Assembly: GCA_033060915.1 (NCBI GenBank)
Contig: CM065385.1
Coordinates: forward strand, 19,967,501 to 20,031,500
From: Euryodendron excelsum
Lineage: Eukaryota; Streptophyta; Magnoliopsida; Ericales; Pentaphylacaceae
Reading direction: 5' to 3'
DNA length: 64,000 nt
Of the stretch, positions 35,094 through 47,127 are shown piece by piece. Each line of letters starts with the position of its first letter. Positions within the stretch are counted from its first letter, which is position 1. Under the pieces are notes generated by a model. The model searched no databases. It was not told the DNA's origin and was given only the letters and a program-made list of their open reading frames with translations. A program made the position numbers and the translations under genes.

Positions 35094-37229
35094 GAAGGAC
35101 TCTCCATAAAAGCGTACAAGAGAGGGGTGTTTTCACCCACTTTCTTTCTATCCCTTTATATATTTTTTCTTAAATTAATGTCTGCATTTCCATTCCTTTA
35201 AAAGAACTATATGCTTGTCACTAACATAATAAAATGGTAGTTTTTCATTCATTGCTGTTAGTTTATATTTTTCTTATGAATGGTGAATGTTTCCTACGCT
35301 AGGGGCATGGTCTATCTTATAAAGGACCTGACTTGATGAGTATGATAGCATGGGTTAGCCACTCTCCGATTGATCAACTTTTCACAAAAAGAGATAAGAT
35401 AGGGATGAGTGAGGAAACTATCCCCCCCCCCCCCCCCCCCCAAAGGCAACACTTATAAGAGACCGAAGCTAAGCGATGTGTGGCCAGACTATTAAGATGA
35501 AGAGAAGCCATCTTTCATTTTTCCATATATAAAAAAAAAAAAAAACATTTCCATTTACTTAACCCACTAGTGCCTCGTGAAAGATTCCTTGTCAATCCCG
35601 ATCCAAGACCGTCCCCCGACACTGGGGCAGACAGATAACTGAGAACTCTAGGAATGTCATCCATCCTCTATCATGTTGGGACAACATTGAAGGCTCTATG
35701 GATCAAGCAATCTAGTTCAAAGTGAAGAGAGGCCCTCATTTCATTTCTCATACAGTCTAAAGTAACCCTTGTCAAACCTATTGAGCCATTTACTTTTTTT
35801 TAAGAAAACCCTCAACCTAGGGATCACCGCCCACAATGGGTTAGATTGAATTGTTAAGGAAGAGGTCTAAGAAAAAAGGGTTGTAGAAGTTTTCGTTTCA
35901 TTAAAGGAAAGAAAATAAATGAAAAAAAAAAGAAGAAAAGCAAAGGAAAAGAATTGCCAAGGGGCAAGAGAAAAAAAAAAGTGCATATCTGAGAAAAGGC
36001 CTGAAGAAAGTCATGTTTGTGCCACCTTGAAAAACGTATAGAAAGGGCTGAAAGAGAAAAGAGTCATAATTATCTCGAAACTAAAGGGAGTCATTTCATC
36101 CTGAGAGGTATATAGTAAAGGCAAGAAGAAAAGTTCAAAGGTGATCCTAGGTAATAAAGAAGCCCAATAGAAACTATAGGTTCGAGCCTTTACCCTTTCT
36201 TGTTAAACCCCAAACCATGGCCTACATTACAACCTTATTTAAGTCCATTATGATTGACAACAGATTGCTTGATCTAAATAAGCCAGACATGTTGCCGAAG
36301 TTAAAGAAGGATGTTAACCCTATCGAAGAAAAATAGTCAAGGATGGTATGGATCTAAACCTTGCTAAAAGCGACATCAAACTTGAGCATGTATATCCCGT
36401 TGTTTCAAAAACCCCATGACCTAGCCTACATTACGGTCCTAAAGCAAAGTCTCCTCGAATTGAAAAACTGGCTGCTCATCGCTCTGCTAAAGGTCAGGTA
36501 AGTTGTTACCAAAGCCCCAAGGGTTGAGAGTTCAAGCTAAATAATCCTATACACTAACCCAAGGTAGAAAATCAGAGACAGTCAAAAGGTTGAGAATGGT
36601 ACAAAGTGATATCTTCCAGTCAAGGTAAGGTTGAGCCAAAAGAGAGATCAGACTCCTGATAAGGAAAAAGTTGCCATTTCAAGGATGTATAATTTGACGG
36701 CATTTCATCCATTGTATTAATTGTTGCACCCCTAACATGTGTATATATCTCTGTAAAAATTTAGGCATGAGCTTTGTATATATAGGACATAGCTCCCTGT
36801 AGAAACAAAAGTCACCAATAACAGTTTAATATCATCTCATGCAATAAATATATGCCGTCACCATTATCCCTGTATATGCATCTCTTCATATACCTAATTG
36901 TGTAAATATCTTTGCCTATTCATGCATCAATACATGCATCTACCTGTCTAAAATCATAAACGTCCACCCCATGTAAAATTTACAAAAATAAACTATCTAA
37001 CAATGAATACATGTCCAAGATAGAATACAGAAAAAGCTAAGCCTATGTCAAGGAGCACGCATCAAAGGTCGAAGCCAACATCTAGATCAAAATCACCAAA
37101 ACCTAGATTAGGAGGAGACGGATAACTGCTAAAAGCACTAGCATCCTACAAGGAAGTAAAAATCGAAATCAGCAGGGAGAAGGGAATAACTAACCAACAT
37201 CTAAACAGAGAAAGGGAAAGAACAACATA
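35094..37229 (+). other. Tat2 spacer where pol would be expected
   Basis: This is 2.1 kb with no RT, RNase H or integrase motif in any frame I could read. It holds a C20 homopolymer (35422-35441), A-rich runs (35530-35545, 35930-35980) and two copies, 210 bp apart, of a module with ACCCCAxxxCxTGGCCTACATTAC (about 36206 and 36403). Segments reappear reversed at 51988-53900 in Tat1, for example TTGCTTxxxCxAAATAAGCC. Confidence 0.7.
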
Positions 37230-38899
37230 CCCCATTGCCGCCCATCTGGGCCAATCGTGTCGTCAAGGAAGCCACCTTCACCAGGTACTGGTCCCGCTCC
37301 ATTTAGAATTAGTCCTTCTCCGTCTAGTACTAGTCCCTCTGGTCCCTCACAACGGTAAACTCAGCTTGGGGCACGTATCCTCCGTGCTTGGCGCTACAAG
37401 TTGACCACCTCCTAGCCAACGGCATACCACCAACTACCACCTCAAACTGAGTAAAGGCACCCACAGAATGAGCTCCGAAGTGTGTGGCATAGACAGCCTC
37501 TGGAGGAAGCAAGAACTTGGCATCCAGGTGACAATCCTGATAGGGAATAGGAACTCCCTCTACTAAAGCTCTAAACATGTACTTCGGCAGATCTCCAGCT
37601 GACCTAAACTCCTGATGAAACTGGCGTCAATGTCGATCTAATAAGTAGGACTCCTAAGAATCATCGCTGAGAAAGGAAACCCTCGACAGAGACAACGGGA
37701 CCAAGTACCTCACCATCTCATAGTGAAACGATCCAACGAATGGCCGCCACGTCACATCCCTCGCCTCAATGAGCTCTAGGTTAGCCCGAATTGTCACAAA
37801 GTCGGTAGTCTCCGACCACTGGGCTGCCTGGTCTCGAGCCCACCTCAAGCACAGGGGTAAAGATCATCCTCAATAACCTTGGGACAATGGACCAGCAGGT
37901 ACTTGTAACTCCACTAGACTAGAAAGCGCCAGAAACCAGTTAGATTGCCCCAACGAGAAGAAGTCTGGACCCACGTCGATCGAAGGAAGCAGCTGAAGGA
38001 GAAGGATCCCCAATCCAACTCAGATAAAGCCCTAAGATCAGCTACTATACTCACCAACTGGAAAGGCATGAGCAACTTGTTATTATTGCAGAAGCAGCTG
38101 AAGATGATGTATAGAACAAGCCACCACCTCATGATGCCTCGCCGGGCAAGTGGTGACTCAATAGCACAGGTATTGTCATCCCGATTGAGCCAAGAAACTG
38201 GGAAGGCAGAATGCTCAAGAGGAGGCAAGTCCTGCAGAACACACGCGTCAGCCCTTCTGATTGACTGTAAAGTGATCCGCAGACCGACAAAGGAAAGCCC
38301 TGTGATGATAGCCTAACCCAACGGAGTAAGTCCCAACTTGAAACCCACAAAATAGAAAGTCTCGGTCTCCCCAAACCATCTCTCAATGAGTGCCAACACT
38401 ACGTGGCGATTCAGGCGGTTAGCCTAAAGGCCCATGAATGCACCGAACCCGATCTCTACCAAGAAAGCCCGGTAAGATGAAGCCGCCCATTGCATAGTAC
38501 TGAAGACAAGATGAACAACTTCTCTGAAAGATGTGTATACCCGAGGAGGAGGCAAATGTTGTCATGAGTAGACGCTGGGGTGATAGGTAAGGTCTCCCAG
38601 CGGTGGAATATCCGGTATATCCAGATCACCACGATCAGGATCCATCTGTCTATGTTTAGAGGAAGCCCTCCCGTAACGGGTCACCTGATTGCTAAGACCC
38701 AATACCTCCTCCTATACATCTATCTCCTCCTCAAAGGCCTGCTTAACAGGAGGGAAGGGGTCAACTGGAGGTCTACTCCCTCGTCCATTCTGACCGGAAG
38801 AAGCCTATCTAGCAAATCGCGACTACCCCTGGAATCCATCTGGGCCGCCTTCCCAGAGCGATGTCTCCTCTCGAAACCGTCATCGCCCGAGTCTGCCAT
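37230..38899 (-). pseudogene. antisense plant-mobile-domain-like ORF of Tat2 (broken)
   Basis: It is read on the minus strand from ATG 38899 (MADSGDDGFERRHRSGKA). After degraded sequence come IGFGAFMGL, VVLALIERWFGETETFYF and ITGLSFVGLRI (about 38460-38280). Then come RGIMRWWLVLYIIFSCFC, MPFQLVSIVADLRALSEL and DWGSFSFSCFLRSTW (about 38140-37980), and later VTWRPFVGSFHYE and RYLVPLSLSRVSFL. The order GFG...F, LxERW..ET.TF, GLS..G and DWGS is the pattern of the plant mobile domain (PMD) found in MAIN/MAIL1-type proteins and in some transposons. The end (about 37330-37230) looks like a charged helix (ERDQYLVKVASL). At least six stops and shifts occur. Antisense extra frames downstream of pol are known from Tat-lineage elements. 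The domain call is from pattern memory. Confidence 0.7.
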
Positions 38900-40728
38900 C
38901 CTGAAGATCAAGGTAAGAATATCAACATGAGGTAAGTATAACTCACAAAGGGAAAAGAGATAAGAAGTAAGAAAAGGAAAGAAAGGAAAAAAAAAAAAAG
39001 CTTTCAAATGATAAGTCAAAATGAATTTCTTACACATTTTGATTTTAAAATTCTAGTTTCAAGTCAAAATGAATTTCCTATACATTTTCTCTTTTAAAAG
39101 GAAAAATTCCAACTCCTGAATCAAAATGAATTTCCTATACATTTTGTTTCAAAAAATTTGCAAATTTTGAGTCAAAATGAATTTTCTAAACATTTTGCTT
39201 TCAAATTTTAGGTCGAAACGAATTTTCTACACGTTTTATCCAAAATTTCAAAATGATTTCTAATTTAAAATCGACTTTCAAAATTAAATCTCAAAATTTT
39301 CCAATCAAAGTCCATCCCAAGCTTTTACTCCAAAAAAAAAAAAAAAAAAAAGGTTCTATTCCAATCAAGGCTTTCTAAAACTTCTTCCTTCAAAAGTCTT
39401 CTTCTAAATTAAAATTTCTTAAGTTTTCAAATCTTCCAAAATTTCTATTTCTGAATTTTCTAAAGTCAAAATCTATATTCAAATCCTCCAAAAAATTTTC
39501 CTTAACAGTTTTTATTCAAAATTCCATTTTCAAAAGTCTTCCTAAATATTTCTTTCAATAGTTTTAGGTTCCCCCGAGTTTCTCGAGGCCTTCTCCACCA
39601 AAAAGGCCCCACCTACAATAGTTTTATATCTTTTTTCTACAAAAAGATTCTATTTCAAAAATTCTCCAACTCTTTAATGAATTTTGAAAAATTTCGATAG
39701 AATTCTGCTTAAAAACGGTCCTTACAACACCCACGACACTAGAAATAAACACAAACCATGCACTTCACAGCATAACAATCATATAGCACCGACACCCGTG
39801 CACATTTTTTGGATTTTTAAATTTTCGAAAGACATGTTTTATTTTCAAAAAACCAATGGGTTTCAAAGTTTCCACAAAATTTCTCAAAATCATTTCAAAT
39901 ATTTTCTAAAATATTTTCATATTTTTCTAAATATTAAACCCTAATAATTTCATTAATTTCTTAAATTTTCTTAATTTTCTCTATTTTTCAAAGAGTCAAA
40001 AAATCACCTAGCTTTCAAAAAATCACAAAACTTCACACGGTTATTAAACACATTTTTCTAAGGCACATATTATAAAAATCTAGCCAGAAAACTCAATGCC
40101 CAAGGTTATGGGAACAAACCCCCAATTCCTGTAGAAACCCTTTTTACATAAACACGTAAAATCACTCAAATTCAATCAAACAAGCACCAAAATGCAAAAA
40201 CAACTTCACCAAAGTGTTCAGAACATCAATTTTCACTGTTCACATAACTTAAACGAAGTTTTATACATCAAAATCAAAAACTCACCTCTTAGAGTTCTCC
40301 GGCAAAATTTTCTCTTCCGGTGACTTTTCCGGCGATGGTGATTACTTCTGGCAACCCTCCGTGGTTCCCAAAGAGCACCCATTCAATGTCCAAGTCGTTT
40401 TCCTTGCAAGAGCTTTCATACTCTTAGAAAATCTCACAACCCCGCAAATACTCAGACCAAAAATTTTTCTAGTTTTGTTTCTAGGCTTAGCACCACTAGC
40501 AGTGGCGCCAAGACACTTTTAAGCAATGCACCATTATTAGTGGCACTAGTGTCAAGTTCCAGGTAGTTTGCCTCTTTCCCGCTAAAATTCGATTTCAAAC
40601 ACCTCCTTGGGCCGAATACCCATTTCCCAAGTTCTAGTTTTCGAAATTTTCCTAAGTCCATCCCTCCGACCGCCTCACGATCAACATGAGACTCTTACTT
40701 TATCGTTTTCTATCTTCGACAAGCAAAG
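38900..40728 (+). other. Tat2 3' spacer
   Basis: Noncoding and repeat-rich: a tandem array (39008-39240), A20 at about 39332-39351, T/C-rich low-complexity sequence, and at 40488-40560 a copy of the CACTAG/AGTGGCGCCAAG motif otherwise found in U3. The reversed counterpart in Tat1 is 49474-51200. Confidence 0.75.
39008..39240 (+). repeat. tandem repeat (GTCAAAATGAATTTCCTA unit), about 5 copies
   Basis: Imperfect copies of GTCAAAATGAATTTCCTAYACATTTTG are spaced 45-60 bases apart. The same unit, reversed, forms the array at 50904-51126 in Tat1, so it is a fixed part of this element family. Confidence 0.88.
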
Positions 40729-40747
40729 ACAGAAAAAAATGGGCAGT
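40729..40747 (+). other. polypurine tract of Tat2
   Basis: ACAGAAAAAAATGGGCAGT lies directly before the 3' LTR (TGTAAGCATC). The Tat1 copy reads AAAAAAAAGAGGGGCAGT at the same place. Confidence 0.8.
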
Positions 40748-42312
40748 TGTAAGCATCTTATTTTTGCCCGCTCAGTAATCTCCGGTCCGTCCAGACTTGT
40801 ATTCAAGTCAATATACACATATTATAGTTCAAACCAGTTTTCCAAACATAATTCAGTCAATCAATCGCTTCATGGGCCCACCGAGCCCAAATATAGGCAA
40901 AATGATCAAAATGCCCTTAAGGCATTGTCCGGTCCAAATTCGTTGGCCACGCCTTCTCGAAGACAATAAGTCCCCGTTTCAATCTCAATTCCAAGATCAA
41001 AACACACTTCAAGTCCAATTCAAATCTGGCTCGCCTTTTGAGAAAGTTGATTCCTCAAGCGGTAAGACCATTCAATTCGGCACGTTTTCTGAGAAAACTC
41101 CTTGGAACGATAAGTCCCTTCAAACCCGTTGATCGGGACGAGACCCCAAGTTCTCGAGATGGTAGAACGGTCCACCTTTGGTGCGTACTAGCATGCCAAC
41201 GAAGAAATGTCCATTATTCGGCACGTCTTTCAAGAAAGTTAATTCCTCATACGATAAGTCCACCTAGCAGCTTTTCGAAATCAGGCAGTCTCCGGAATGA
41301 ATGGGAACCATCAGAGTGACAAAACACTCGTAAACATCACAACCGTCACAGTGGCAGAAACATTCATAAACAGGTCGACATTGGGGAATTGCCAACAAAC
41401 CCCCTATGTCACGGGACCGAATTCGCCTCTTGGCCATGACACGTTTACCAAAGAACGAGATACCTTTGGAAACCCACTCATGATAGATCGTCAAAGTGAC
41501 GACAACACTCAAAACCCAGGTCAACACTAGTGCTTGCTAGCCCACTCCAGTAAAAAATTACCAAACTCCCCCTTGGGCCATTTCTGGCACGTTTCTTGAG
41601 AAAGTACCTAAGTCCTCAAAATAATAAGTGCACCCTTCCAAGATCATCCCAAAGATGATCCGGTATGTTTAAATGCCTTCCAATCAGTTCCAGGCCAATT
41701 TCGGACCATTCGATCAAAATGACCATTTTTCCCTTAGGCATCCGAGTGCCTCCAAGAACCACACTGGCTCTGGGTATCAAATCGATAATCTCCTGAGAAT
41801 ACTTCTTATAGTATTCTTGACCTTCCACTGCCTTTTCGGATCATTCCGAGTCAATTTCGGTAAACCCGGTGTAAAATGACCTTTTTTCCCCTAGTGGGCC
41901 GGTCGCCTCTTCCAACCACACCTGTTTTGGGTATCAAACTGACACTCCCTTCAAGCACTCTGGATAGTGTTTCCAACCTTCAAGCCCACTAATGGATTAT
42001 TCTGTGTCCATTTCAATAGTTTTTCGATCTAATTGACTGTTTTGCCCCTAATAGCCCGGTCGACAATTTCGACCTTGTTTTTAAAGTCTGTTACCCTTAG
42101 GACACTATTTCAAGGGTTTCTACCCATTTCCGGTGTTCTGGACCATTCCCAGCCTTTCAAAACATTCTTGGACCTTCCGGAGTCACTTCTGATGGAGTCA
42201 GGTTAAAAAATGCATAGTAGTCCCTAGGACAAGCGCCCACATCTTCTGTCTTACGTATCAAAGGTCGAAGATATGTTTCTTGCCACCCTAAAATATTTCC
42301 TAAGTGTCTACT

Positions 42313-42347
42313 AGTGGCGCCAAGCCAAAAAATGGCTTGGCACCACT
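42313..42347. repeat. hairpin with GGCGCC core in Tat2 U3
   Basis: The arms AGTGGCGCCAAGCCA and TGGCTTGGCACCACT are complementary with one mismatch and are separated by A5. Further AGTGGCGCC words follow at 42351 and near 42378-42400. The segment lies 70-100 bp upstream of the TATA box and is deleted from the 5' LTR. Confidence 0.9.
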
Positions 42348-42413
42348 CCTAGTGGCGCCAATGGATTTTTAAGCCTAGCGCCACTACAACAGGCGCTAGG
42401 TCAATCTTTTGTC

Positions 42414-42421
42414 TATAAATA
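42414..42421 (+). promoter_or_regulatory. TATA box of Tat2 3' LTR
   Basis: TATAAATA, with the matching 5' LTR segment deleted. Confidence 0.7.
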
Positions 42422-45400
42422 TAGAGCATCTTCCCTACGTGAAAAAGGTCAGCAATCTAACTCCAGAAACTCTATCTCTCAATTTACAGCCCTCGAACCC
42501 TCTCCAAACCCTAGTTTCTTAGGCTTCTTCAAACCCTAGCCCTTATACACTTTAACCCTAGCATATATACACTCAATACACGCCTATACGAGCCTCCAAG
42601 CCAACCATTGAAGACTCAAGGTGCTGCAATTTCAAAACTCTTAAAGATCAAAGCAAAGTAAAGTAATAAAGCAAACAAATCAAAGAAGACACAAGGTTAG
42701 TGTTCTATTGATGTTTATGCAACTCCCCCCTTCTCTCTTCTCTCTCCTAACCCACTTGGGTTTTCTTCTATTTTAATCCCCTATCTTTTTCCCCCCTTTC
42801 TTGCATGCATGAAATAAGGGAATCCCCAGTTCATGTGTAGGAAGAATGGTTGAAAGTCAACGTGTTGGGGGCTTTCCTCTAATTCGACCTTAAACCATGT
42901 GAATTCGTCCCCCTTGATTATGGCGTGAAGCCTAAACCTTGCATGTTCACGAACCTACTTGCATTGTGCATATCGTACTCATACATCTTTTCAAAATCGT
43001 TTTCTAAACTTGTTTTTCAAAGACTTGCATCAAAATCTTTTACAAAACTTGCATTAAAAATCTTCTCTTTCAAACTTGTTTTCAAAATCACAATCTTAAG
43101 ATGATTCTAGCCACTCCATGGTTAGGATTGTTTTAGGAAAGTGTTACATAAGTTTTAGGTATAAACCCTAAAATCAATTTTTGTCAAAATTACAATCCTA
43201 AGGTGATTCTAGCCATTCTATGGTTAGGGTTGCTTCAGAAAAGTATTATATTTAAAGTGACTATTATGATCCAAATTTGCAAATCCTTGCTGTTTTTAAA
43301 ACCACAATCCTATAATGGTTCTAGTCTTCTTATGGTTAGATTCGTTTTAGGAAAGTGAGATATTTTTAGAGGCTTGCAAAAGTTCACATTCATATCTCTT
43401 TCCAACTTGCTTTTCAAACTCTCTTTCCAATACCACTTTTTAAATTCTCTCCAAAATCTCTTTTTAAATTTACATTCTAAATTCTCTTTCCTAAACAATC
43501 TTTCCAAAAATATCTTTCCTAAAAAATCTTTCTTAAAAATCTCTTTCCTAAAAATTCTTTTTAAAAATCTCTTTATTAAAAACTCTCTTTTCAAAAATTC
43601 TACTTTCCAAAATCTATTTTCCTTGAAGTCCAAGTCAACCCCTAAAGCCAATGATTAGGAAACCCTAATCTCCACTTTCCTTTTCCACTTCCAATCATAC
43701 CTTTCCAAAATTCTGTTTTTCTACATCAAACTCTTAGGTTTCCTAAATCTCTTTTTCATGTCAAATCTAGTCTTCCAACTTAGGAAACCAAATCCAATCT
43801 TCCATTTTTGGAAACAAAATCAAATCATCTCCTTTTGGAAATAGAAATCAAGTCTTTCTTAATTCAATCATTTCCTAATTCTAAACTTTCCTAATGTCAA
43901 ACCTTTCCAAATTTCAAACTTTCCAATCTTTCTAAATTTAAACTTTTCCTAATTTCTAAAACTTTCTAAATCTTTCTTAAATCAAACTTTCTAAATTCCA
44001 AATCTTTCTTAGATTGAAATCTTTCCAAAACCAACACTTTCCTAATTTCCAAGTTTTCTAAATTCAAATCTTGCCAAATTCAAAACCATTCTTAAAATGA
44101 AACTTTCCTAGATGAAACTTTCTTAATTTGGTGAAACTTTCTTAAGTTCAAACTTTCCATAGCTTTCCAAAGTCCAATCTTTCCTAAACCTTAACTTTTC
44201 TAAATCCATTCTAAGTCAAATGTTTTCAAATTAAGTCAAATTTCTTTTTGAATCTTCCTTAAATTCAACTTTCCTAATTTGAACCTTTTCTAATTCGAAC
44301 CTTTCCTAAATCCAACTTTCTAAAATCAAACTTTTAAAATCTAAATCAAAGCTTCCTGATCCAACTACATATTCCAATCTTAGGTTACCTAAATCTTAGG
44401 AGGCCTAAATCTTAGTTCAACCCTAATCCTAAAGTTAGGAAGCTTCCACTCTTTTCTAAAAACTCTTTTCTAAACCAAGATAGTTTTCTAATTTCAAACT
44501 TCAAAATGTTTTCAAATCTCTACTTTCCAAATCTCCTCCAAGTTCTCTTTCAAGGGTCAAATCCTCTTTCAAGTTCAATTCTAGGTCTAAGTTCAATCTC
44601 GATTCCAATCTTCCATTCTAAGTTTCAAATCAAACTCTTTTTCCAATCAAGATCTTCTATTTTCACTCGGACTCTTGTCTGAACTACGACTGACCTGATT
44701 CTCAAAAAAGGATACGTAGGCAACCCTTGTGGGTGCGGTCATAACTTTTCTTAAGTTTCCAACTCCATAACCTTTTTTAAATTTTTAATTCCTTATTCTA
44801 TTTTAAGTTTCTAATTTTAAAATCTATTTCCAATCTCTAATTTCTAAATCCTTCTTTCAAACTTCAAAGTTTTCTTTTCAAATCTATTTCCAAAATCAAA
44901 TCAAGTCTTTTCAAATCCACTTTCAAAATTAAATCAAATTCTTACACTTGCATATCATGCATCATGTCAAACTGCTTTCTCAAAACTCTTTTCAAAAATG
45001 GATAGTATTGGACATTTATTAATCAAAGATTTCAAATAAGTAAACCTGAGGTGAATAGACATATAGGTACCGCAAGGGCGGGGTAGGGTGATGGCTTAGT
45101 GCGTCTTCCCTACACGTAACCAACCTCCAAACCTAGATCACTGTTTTTCAAAGACCAAAACGGAGTTATTTTTAAAAAGGTTTGCCAAATAACCTATTTT
45201 CTTAAAAATTCTCCCTTGAGGAAGTTTTCAAAATCTTTTTAAAAACCCTATGTGTAATCTTCGGATTGTGCTTAGTTTTAGGTGACCTAACTCACCTTAA
45301 TCAAGTTAGGTGGCGACTCTAACACTTCTTTTCAAAAAGCCCTTATTCAAAATCAATTTCTAATTCAAACCTAGTCGTACTCATTCTTCTAGGAGGATGA

Positions 45401-45468
45401 GTTCTAACAAGAGAGCACTATGTTTTTCTCACTTGTCTTTTCCGGGTGCGAAAAATTGAGGCGCAACA

Positions 45469-47127
45469 ACCGACCACATTTTTCATCAAGGCCAATTGGG
45501 TCCTCTTTGTCTCAACATTACAAAAAACTTTCATGAAAGACACATTTCTAGAAAAACACGGGTAAGTCTGGAACCCTAGAGTTCCCCCATGCAGCCAAGC
45601 TTTTCCAGCTATAACGGCCACCGTAGGTTGAGCACTAACCATGAGTGTGTAGCCCAGGTCCATAGCATTCTCTAGGCCACACATGCATGGCCAGGAGGAC
45701 CACGGATCGACAGCAACCGGCGAGGGAAGCCCCCAACCGCACAAGGAAGAAAATGAAGGCGCTGCCTTCCTTCCCCCACATGTGAGTGGTGGCGCGTGTG
45801 AGCGCGTCCCACACTCCCTTGGCTTGAAATTTTTATGGGGTGTTTATGACACCAAATGAGGCCTTCCAATATGTTTTTGGATTTTTCTGACATTTATATG
45901 ATTTTTTTGTTAAATAAAAACAGTGCCCTAACAAAGAAAATCATATAAAATGCATTATTAAAGGGAATAAGCTGAAATTTTTCCAAGATAACTCAAAAAT
46001 ATGAGGAACCCAGAAATGGGAGAGTAAGGGTCATTGGACCTCCCAGTAGAAATTCCAGATAATCCCTTTTGGTTCCAACATTGGGAAATTCTGTTCTTGA
46101 CGGGAGACGAAAAGGATTCCAAGGACTAATCCCACCAAGTTACCCATTGTATTATGTCTATTCCTTGACTTAACACTGCCAAACTGATTATAAGAACTAC
46201 AACCCATGAACACCGAGAAAATGGACAATTACATATAACTGGATAAGAAGGCTAACTACCGGCTCTTTATCCAACATATAACATGTGAACCAAGGACCGT
46301 TTTGGCCTAGACATACAATTAGGGTAGGAACTTATGCATTTCTTAAAATAAAAGCTTACTTTCTTCTTATCTGCAAGTTACCATGTTAACTTTATGCTTT
46401 CCTACTAGCTATGCTATTAGATATATTATTTTCTATAAATAATTTCAAAAAAATACATTCACTACATGCTTGCATCACTGGAGAGGAATAAGGGTGGAAC
46501 AACCAAAAAGAAAAGATCCCAAGTTAATATCACGGGCAAACCTGACTAGGCTTGATTTTGGGGCGATCATGGGTCAGTTTCGCTTGGCTTGATATGGGCT
46601 AGATAATCATAGGTGGGCCCCCATTATCTTGACAAGGAGGAGTGTCAAGGGTGGGTCCACTGGGTTTGATAATGCCCTGGGTAGGACAGACCTGCAAGGA
46701 TCTTAGTATTGATGAAAAAGAAAAGAATTATACGGGGCATATGCGTGCCATGCCATACTTTTTACTGCATTACCTTTAAACATGTGCATTGTAGAATTCA
46801 TGAGATTCTTACTAGGCTTCGCAGCTCACTCCTATTTTATGGGACATTTTTCTGGAGTTGAGGCATCAAATGGATTTCGAAGGAAATGACATGCAAGAAC
46901 AAGTCCCCTTGCTACCCTATTGCTTTTAAAGCTTTTGAGTTAGCTAGTTTTATTTCGGACTATACTATTATGAGACATTTCACTGGCCTTACTACCTTGA
47001 TGTATTATTATCTAGACCATTTAATTTATGATCTTGTTTATTATGCCGTGTTAGACTTCTAAACCCCAACCCCAATCAACCCATCTTTACTGTCGTTACC
47101 TAGTGAAGGCGAAGTCAGGTCGTGACA
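45469..47127 (+). repeat. Tek1 3' LTR, second part (with Tat2 right target duplication)
   Basis: The first five bases, ACCGA, are the Tat2 target duplication. From 45474 the sequence follows about 14528-16214 of the 5' LTR and ends GGTCGTGACA at 47127, followed by GTTTG. About 30 bp present in the 5' copy (14625-14650) are missing near 45560. Confidence 0.92.

Larger units (their letters stand above)
23281..45468 (+). mobile_element. Tat2: Tat/Ogre-like element with gag and antisense ORF but no pol
   Basis: It has a 5' LTR (23281-31513, itself interrupted), tRNA-Arg-type primer site, leader, gag (33101-35093), a pol-less spacer, an antisense plant-mobile-domain-like frame (37230-38899), a repeat-rich spacer, a polypurine tract and a 3' LTR (40748-45468). 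LTRs over 4 kb, the primer type, the gag family and an antisense extra frame near the 3' end all fit the Tat lineage. The total is 22.2 kb, about 18.2 kb without the solo LTR. Protease, RT, RNase H and integrase are absent. Confidence 0.9.
40748..45468 (+). repeat. 3' LTR of Tat2 (4721 bp)
   Basis: It runs from TGTAAGCATCTTATTTTTGCCC to GCGCAACA. The U3 (to about 42414) has repeated CAAAATGACCATTTTxCCC modules roughly every 150-165 bases and GGCGCC hairpins. The TATA box is at 42414. R/U5 holds three 105-bp tandem units (about 43085, 43185, 43298), the G-poor tract (about 43380-44960) and the conserved GGTGGCGACTC block near 45310. Small frames such as 43374-43658 come from the low-complexity tract and are not genes. 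Confidence 0.92.
12792..47127 (+). mobile_element. Tek1: Tekay/Del-like chromodomain Ty3/gypsy element
   Basis: It has a 5' LTR (12792-16214), tRNA-iMet primer site, leader frame, gag, protease-RT-RNase H, integrase with C-terminal chromodomain-like end, polypurine tract, and a 3' LTR (21601-23280 plus 45474-47127). The 3' LTR is interrupted by Tat2. Without Tat2 the element is about 12.1 kb with 3.3-3.4-kb LTRs, normal for the Tekay/Del group. It is flanked by perfect GTTTG duplications. All frames are broken. Confidence 0.92.

Noticed and set aside
35094..37229. Hidden pol fragments in the Tat2 spacer
   Set aside because: I looked for RT (F-x-D-D), RNase H (DHK/DH) and integrase (SDRG, GQ-E) patterns in all readable frames and found none.
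40607..41319. Frames of 90-120 codons at the start of the Tat2 3' LTR
   Set aside because: They cross or lie within the LTR start; the matching 5' LTR frames (23329-23838) differ by shifts, so there is no constraint on protein.
43310..43658. Open frames of 90-110 codons on both strands, rich in K/F/L
   Set aside because: They lie in the TTTCxTAAA low-complexity tract of the Tat LTR; residue periodicity follows the repeat, and both strands are open.
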